From JANWHV01 sp035534995 (GTDB lineage Bacteria; Chloroflexota; UBA5177; JANWHV01), in assembly GCA_035534995.1 (NCBI GenBank), contig DATLQX010000262.1:1-7906 (forward strand): a stretch of 7,906 nt of DNA, read 5' to 3'. Position numbers and translations under genes: made by a program. The notes under the pieces are model-generated. The model saw only the letters and a program-made list of their open reading frames with translations, had not been told where the DNA came from and made no database searches. This document shows positions 5,625 to 7,906 of the stretch, piece by piece; within the stretch, counting starts at the first letter, position 1, and each line of letters opens with the position of its first letter.

Positions 5625-6112
5625 CTATATTCGGCCTGGGTCCGCCCGCGTGCTGATCCACGGGGTATCAATGATCAGCACCTCATGAATCCGGCCCACC
5701 CAGCGGGAGGCGCCGTTGTTCCGGACGCACCGTTCGCACCAATATTCGCAGGTGATGTTGCCGTGCGGATCGCGACCCACCAGGTAGCGCCAGTAGACGC
5801 TGCCGACGTTCGCGGCGACCGCCAGTTCGGCGCGGATTGTCGCGGCGCCGATCACGAGGTCGTCGGCATCGAGCCAGCCGATCCACGCGGCGGTCGCCCG
5901 GTCGAGGGCGAACTGGCGGGCGGCCGCGAAGGCGTGACGCCAGGGAAAGTCGTGGATCTTGTCTGATGAAACGGGCGGAGATCTCCCTGGTGCGATCGGT
6001 CGAGCCGGTGTCCACGACGATTATTTCATCCACCGCGCCGGTGATGCTTTCCCGGCAGCGGGCCAGGACGTGTTCCTCGTTCTTCACGATACATGGCGAT
6101 TGCGACTGACAG
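5625..6112 (-). pseudogene. Family 2 glycosyltransferase, broken by two frameshifts and probably truncated
   Basis: The GT2 sequence is recovered only by joining three frames on the minus strand. From 6112 the reading gives LSVAIAM up to 6092. One extra T at 6091 shifts the frame. IVKNEEHVLARC then continues through DEIIVVDTGSTDRT to about 5962. A further extra base near 5961 shifts to KIHDFPWRHAFAAARQF, WIGWLDADD (the metal-binding DxD-type motif) and WVGRIHEVLIID, ending at TAG 5627-5625. Known family role: transfer of a sugar from a nucleotide-sugar donor. The C-terminus stops right after the IHEVL motif, whereas family members usually continue for many more residues, so it also looks truncated. 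Neither shift lies in a homopolymer, which favours genuine decay over read error. GGAG at 6118-6121 (minus) precedes the CTG codon at 6112, so the original start may be mutated. Probably non-functional. Confidence 0.8.
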
Positions 6113-6128
6113 GGGATCTCCAGATCCC
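6113..6128. repeat. 7-bp palindrome GGGATCT-CC-AGATCCC at the glycosyltransferase start
   Basis: GGGATCT (6113-6119) and AGATCCC (6122-6128) are perfect reverse complements around two bases. The palindrome covers the putative ribosome-binding site of the broken glycosyltransferase. It may be a regulator site or an mRNA hairpin, and nothing further can be said. Confidence 0.4.
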
Positions 6129-6260
6129 GGCTTACCAGAGGCGCGGGCTGAACGTAGTAAATAGAAGGCAGTGGCCTCCTATTGACCGTAGCTTAACCTA
6201 AGAAGGCACCCCCGCGAAAGGGCTACATTGTATTAGTATCGCTATGATGGCAGCTAAGGC
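6129..6260. other. Divergent intergenic region between glycosyltransferase remnant and second toxin-antitoxin pair
   Basis: No gene seen. It carries TTGACC at 6182-6187 (five of six to a -35 box) but no well-placed -10. CTTA-ACC-TAAG at 6192-6202 is an inverted repeat. TCTTAGG, one base from the heptamer repeated at 2222-2250, occurs on the minus strand at 6203-6197. TACATT (6223-6228) is a possible -10 for the antitoxin. All are weak. Confidence 0.25.
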
Positions 6261-6270
6261 GGAGAAGGGG
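6261..6270 (+). promoter_or_regulatory. Ribosome-binding site GGAGAAGGGG deciding the antitoxin start at 6277
   Basis: The purine-rich GGAGAAGGGG ends six bases before ATG 6277. The earlier in-frame ATG at 6244 has no such site, so the shorter protein is preferred. Confidence 0.65.
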
Positions 6271-6276
6271 TTCCTC

Positions 6277-6579
6277 ATGGCACGGATTCGATCCGAGCTT
6301 GTCTCATATAGCCACCTTGAGGAGCGGGCACACCCCTGGCGGCGTCAGTTGTGGTTGCGGGGCCGGAATATGACCGTCGGCCAACTCGTGGCTACTATGC
6401 GGGCAAATCATCTTACGCCGGAACAGGCAGCTATCGACCTCGATCTGCCTCTCGCGCAGATCGCGGAGGCGCTTTTGTATTACGCGGACCATCAGGGTCT
6501 TGTGGATCAGGAGTTGCGAGAAGATCAGCAACGGCTAATCGCGAGGGGTTATGCCGTTGAGCCTCCGCCTATATCTTGA
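6277..6579 (+). CDS. DUF433-like antitoxin of a DUF5615 toxin
   Basis: 100 residues from ATG 6277 (11 more if ATG 6244 were used). It begins MARIRSELVSYSHLEERAHPWRR, followed by QLWLRGRNMTVGQLVATMRANHLTPEQAAIDLDLPLAQIAEALLYYADH. The GRNMTVGQLV and L.PEQAA.DL.L...QI.EAL.YY parts are the helix-turn-helix pattern of DUF433 antitoxins (roughly 29-70), and an acidic/helical C-terminal tail follows. Known role: binds and neutralises a DUF5615 PIN-like toxin and probably represses the operon. The toxin-like gene lies directly downstream and overlaps it by 29 bases, the usual arrangement. Operator sequences may lie in 6180-6240 but are not clear. The family call rests on motif recognition and the partner. 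Confidence 0.82.
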   Translation: MARIRSELVSYSHLEERAHPWRRQLWLRGRNMTVGQLVATMRANHLTPEQAAIDLDLPLAQIAEALLYYADHQGLVDQELREDQQRLIARGYAVEPPPIS

Positions 6580-6919
6580 CGATTGCGCTTACAGCAAGAT
6601 GCTCGTAGCGCTCCCGCGCGAGCCGCCACATCAGCATTCGGTAACTATTCCTGAAGATGCTGGCTTGCGTGGCGCCCCTGATGTGCAGCACTTTGTCTAT
6701 GCGCGTGCCCACGGGCTGGTCGTGGTCACCAAGAACCCAAGTGATTTTGAGGATCTGCATAGGCAATTCAGTGAGCACCCCGGTGTATTTGCTGTCTATC
6801 AGGACAACGATGCGCGTGATATGTCCCATGAGGAGATTGCCCAGGCCATAGCCAACATCGTGGGCGCTAAAATTCCAATTCCAGACAGATTCCATATTCT
6901 CAACCAGTGGCGCTACTGA
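6551..6919 (+). CDS. DUF5615 PIN-like toxin
   Basis: 122 residues from ATG 6551 to TGA 6917-6919. It starts LRLYLDDCAYSKMLVA (Asp10, Asp11), then TIPEDAGLRGAPDVQHFVYARAHGLVVVTKNPSDFEDLH (Glu35, Asp36, Asp65) and HPGVFAVYQDNDARDMSHEEIAQAIANI. This is the compact PIN-like fold of DUF5615: N-terminal Asp pair, PEDAGL.GA.D, TKNP.DF and YQDND. These acidic residues are expected to hold metal for RNA cleavage. The antitoxin gene immediately upstream overlaps by 29 bases. The start has GAGGGG only two bases before ATG, which is too close, so translation is probably coupled to the antitoxin; a TTG at 6557 is the alternative start. Residues 22-31 (PREPPHQHSV) are less like the usual GHDV strand and may reduce activity. 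Length is normal. Confidence 0.85.
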   Translation: MPLSLRLYLDDCAYSKMLVALPREPPHQHSVTIPEDAGLRGAPDVQHFVYARAHGLVVVTKNPSDFEDLHRQFSEHPGVFAVYQDNDARDMSHEEIAQAIANIVGAKIPIPDRFHILNQWRY

Positions 6920-6990
6920 CCCCCTCCACCACCATGCGCGCGCCGCCCGCTATCCTTAACGGGTGTGTTTTCAGCGGACTCATGGCGAGA

Positions 6991-6995
6991 AGGAG
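6991..6995 (+). promoter_or_regulatory. Ribosome-binding site AGGAG for the dehydrogenase at 7002
   Basis: AGGAG lies six bases before ATG 7002, a normal distance. A nearby ATG at 6982 is not preceded by a good site and is in another frame. Confidence 0.7.
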
Positions 6996-7001
6996 TGTTT
7001 C

Positions 7002-7906
7002 ATGGCACGGCAGCGGGTCGGATTCATTGGCATTGGGGTGATGGGGCAGCCGATGTGCCTCAATCTGCTGAAGGCAGGGTTCCCCCTGACCGTCTATTCG
7101 CGCCGCCCGGAGTCGGCGGATGCCGTGGTGGAGGCCGGGGCCGCGCGGGCGGCCAGTCCGAAGGCGGTGGCCGAGGGGTCGGACGTGGTGATCACCATGG
7201 TCACCAGTTCGCCGGACGTGGAGGCGGTAGTGCTGGGTCCGGATGGGGTGCTGGCCGGCGCCCACGCGGGGCTGATCCTGGTTGATATGAGCACGATTTC
7301 CCCCGCCGTGGCCCGCAAGGTGGCGGAGGACGCGGCGGCCCGCGGGGTAGCCATGCTCGACGCTCCGGTGAGCGGCGGCTCGCAGGGCGCGGTAGCGGGG
7401 GCGCTCTCGATCATGGCGGGCGGGGACAAGGAGGTGTTCGCCCAGGTTCTGCCTATTTTCCAGGCCATGGGGGCGGAAGAGAAGATTTTCCACGTCGGAC
7501 CCAGCGGGAGCGGGCAGGTGGTCAAGCTGATTAACCAGCACCTGTGCGGGGTGATCGCCGCCGCCGATGCCGAGGCATTCATCCTGGGAGTGAAGGCGGG
7601 AGCCGACGTGGCGACCATGGCCAAGATCATCGGGGTGAGCAGCGGCGGCAACTGGCAACTCGCCAATCCAGTGGCTCTGCGCGCCTTTACCGGTACTTTC
7701 GAGCCGGGCTTCTTCACCGACCTCTTAATAAAGGATCTGGATCTGGTGCTGGAACTGGCCGCCGAACAGGGCGTGGCTACCCCGCTGGCCGAGAAGGCGC
7801 GGGCCCTCTACGAGCGGGCGCGGGCGGGCGGGTACGGCCGCCGCGACTACACCTCGGTGTTCGCTCCCCTGGAGGAGGACGCAGGGGTGAAGGTGCGGTT
7901 CGCGGA
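7002..7906 (+). CDS. Beta-hydroxyacid dehydrogenase (3-hydroxyisobutyrate / tartronate-semialdehyde reductase family), open at window end
   Basis: Open reading frame of 301 codons from ATG 7002 to the window edge with no stop, so its last few residues are missing; family length is about 290-300. The N-terminal Rossmann motif VGFIGIGVMGQPM (Gly10, Gly12, Gly15) binds NAD(P). VYSRRPE follows the second strand; a basic pair after it often indicates NADP(H), which is inference. DAPVSGG at 120-126 is the substrate-binding signature. GSGQVVKLINQ carries the catalytic Lys175. FEPGFFTDLLIKDLDLVLELA and the YTSVFAPLEE end match the C-terminal helical domain. Known role: reversible oxidation of a beta-hydroxyacid such as 3-hydroxyisobutyrate, tartronate semialdehyde or related 2-hydroxymethyl acids. 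The exact substrate cannot be told, and the following genes are outside the window. It lies 82 bases after the toxin gene and is probably independent. Confidence 0.92.
   Translation, partial: MARQRVGFIGIGVMGQPMCLNLLKAGFPLTVYSRRPESADAVVEAGAARAASPKAVAEGSDVVITMVTSSPDVEAVVLGPDGVLAGAHAGLILVDMSTISPAVARKVAEDAAARGVAMLDAPVSGGSQGAVAGALSIMAGGDKEVFAQVLPIFQAMGAEEKIFHVGPSGSGQVVKLINQHLCGVIAAADAEAFILGVKAGADVATMAKIIGVSSGGNWQLANPVALRAFTGTFEPGFFTDLLIKDLDLVLELAAEQGVATPLAEKARALYERARAGGYGRRDYTSVFAPLEEDAGVKVRFA

Noticed and set aside
6900..7658. 252- and 207-residue open frames on the minus strand (the second to 7717)
   Set aside because: Antisense to the hydroxyacid dehydrogenase, which has all family motifs in the plus frame.
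1..7906. CRISPR array, tRNA or rRNA genes, phage integrase
   Set aside because: No regularly spaced repeats with unique spacers, no cloverleaf or rRNA signature, and no recombinase motifs were seen on either strand.

Overview
The window is a GC-rich bacterial chromosomal segment with short intergenic gaps, many GTG/TTG or GGAG-led starts and several palindromic intergenic repeats. The gene content (a YkcA/B-type mannosyltransferase tail with a poly-glycine stretch, exported C39-like and sorbosone-dehydrogenase-like proteins, Phd/PIN and DUF433/DUF5615 toxin-antitoxin pairs) best suggests a Chloroflexota-like organism. That placement is an inference and is weak without a database search.

Layout. 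(1) 1-240: the last 79 codons of a membrane mannosyltransferase on +. (2) 241-386: an inverted-repeat element between convergent genes. (3) 387-1259, -: a LigB-type class III extradiol dioxygenase-like protein whose natural start appears to lie at 1269, out of frame behind a C7 run. (4) 1270-1583: a gene-poor stretch with several stem-loops. (5) 1584-2194, +: a Phd/YefM antitoxin and VapC-like PIN toxin overlapping by 10 bases. (6) 2195-2350: a regulatory region with three heptamers repeated every 11 bases. (7) 2351-4376, +: a two-gene operon for exported proteins, a C39-like cysteine peptidase and a PQQ-dependent sorbosone/glucose dehydrogenase-like protein. (8) 4406-4471: a nested palindrome between convergent genes. 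(9) 4491-5519, -: a membrane-anchored Amidase_3 cell-wall hydrolase. (10) about 5625-6112, -: a family 2 glycosyltransferase broken by two apparent frameshifts and probably truncated. (11) 6277-6919, +: a DUF433-type antitoxin and DUF5615 PIN-like toxin overlapping by 29 bases. (12) 7002-7906, +: a beta-hydroxyacid dehydrogenase of the 3-hydroxyisobutyrate dehydrogenase family, open at the window end.

How the parts fit. There is no single pathway. Much of the window concerns the cell envelope or exported functions (mannosyltransferase, C39 protein, PQQ dehydrogenase, amidase, glycosyltransferase). Two toxin-antitoxin modules, dispersed-repeat-like palindromes and a decayed gene point to an accessory or rearranged region. 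The most unusual signals are the triple 11-base-period heptamer array ahead of the peptidase/dehydrogenase operon, the frameshifting C7 tract at the dioxygenase start, and the broken glycosyltransferase. I did not find a convincing new multi-gene defence or biosynthetic system.
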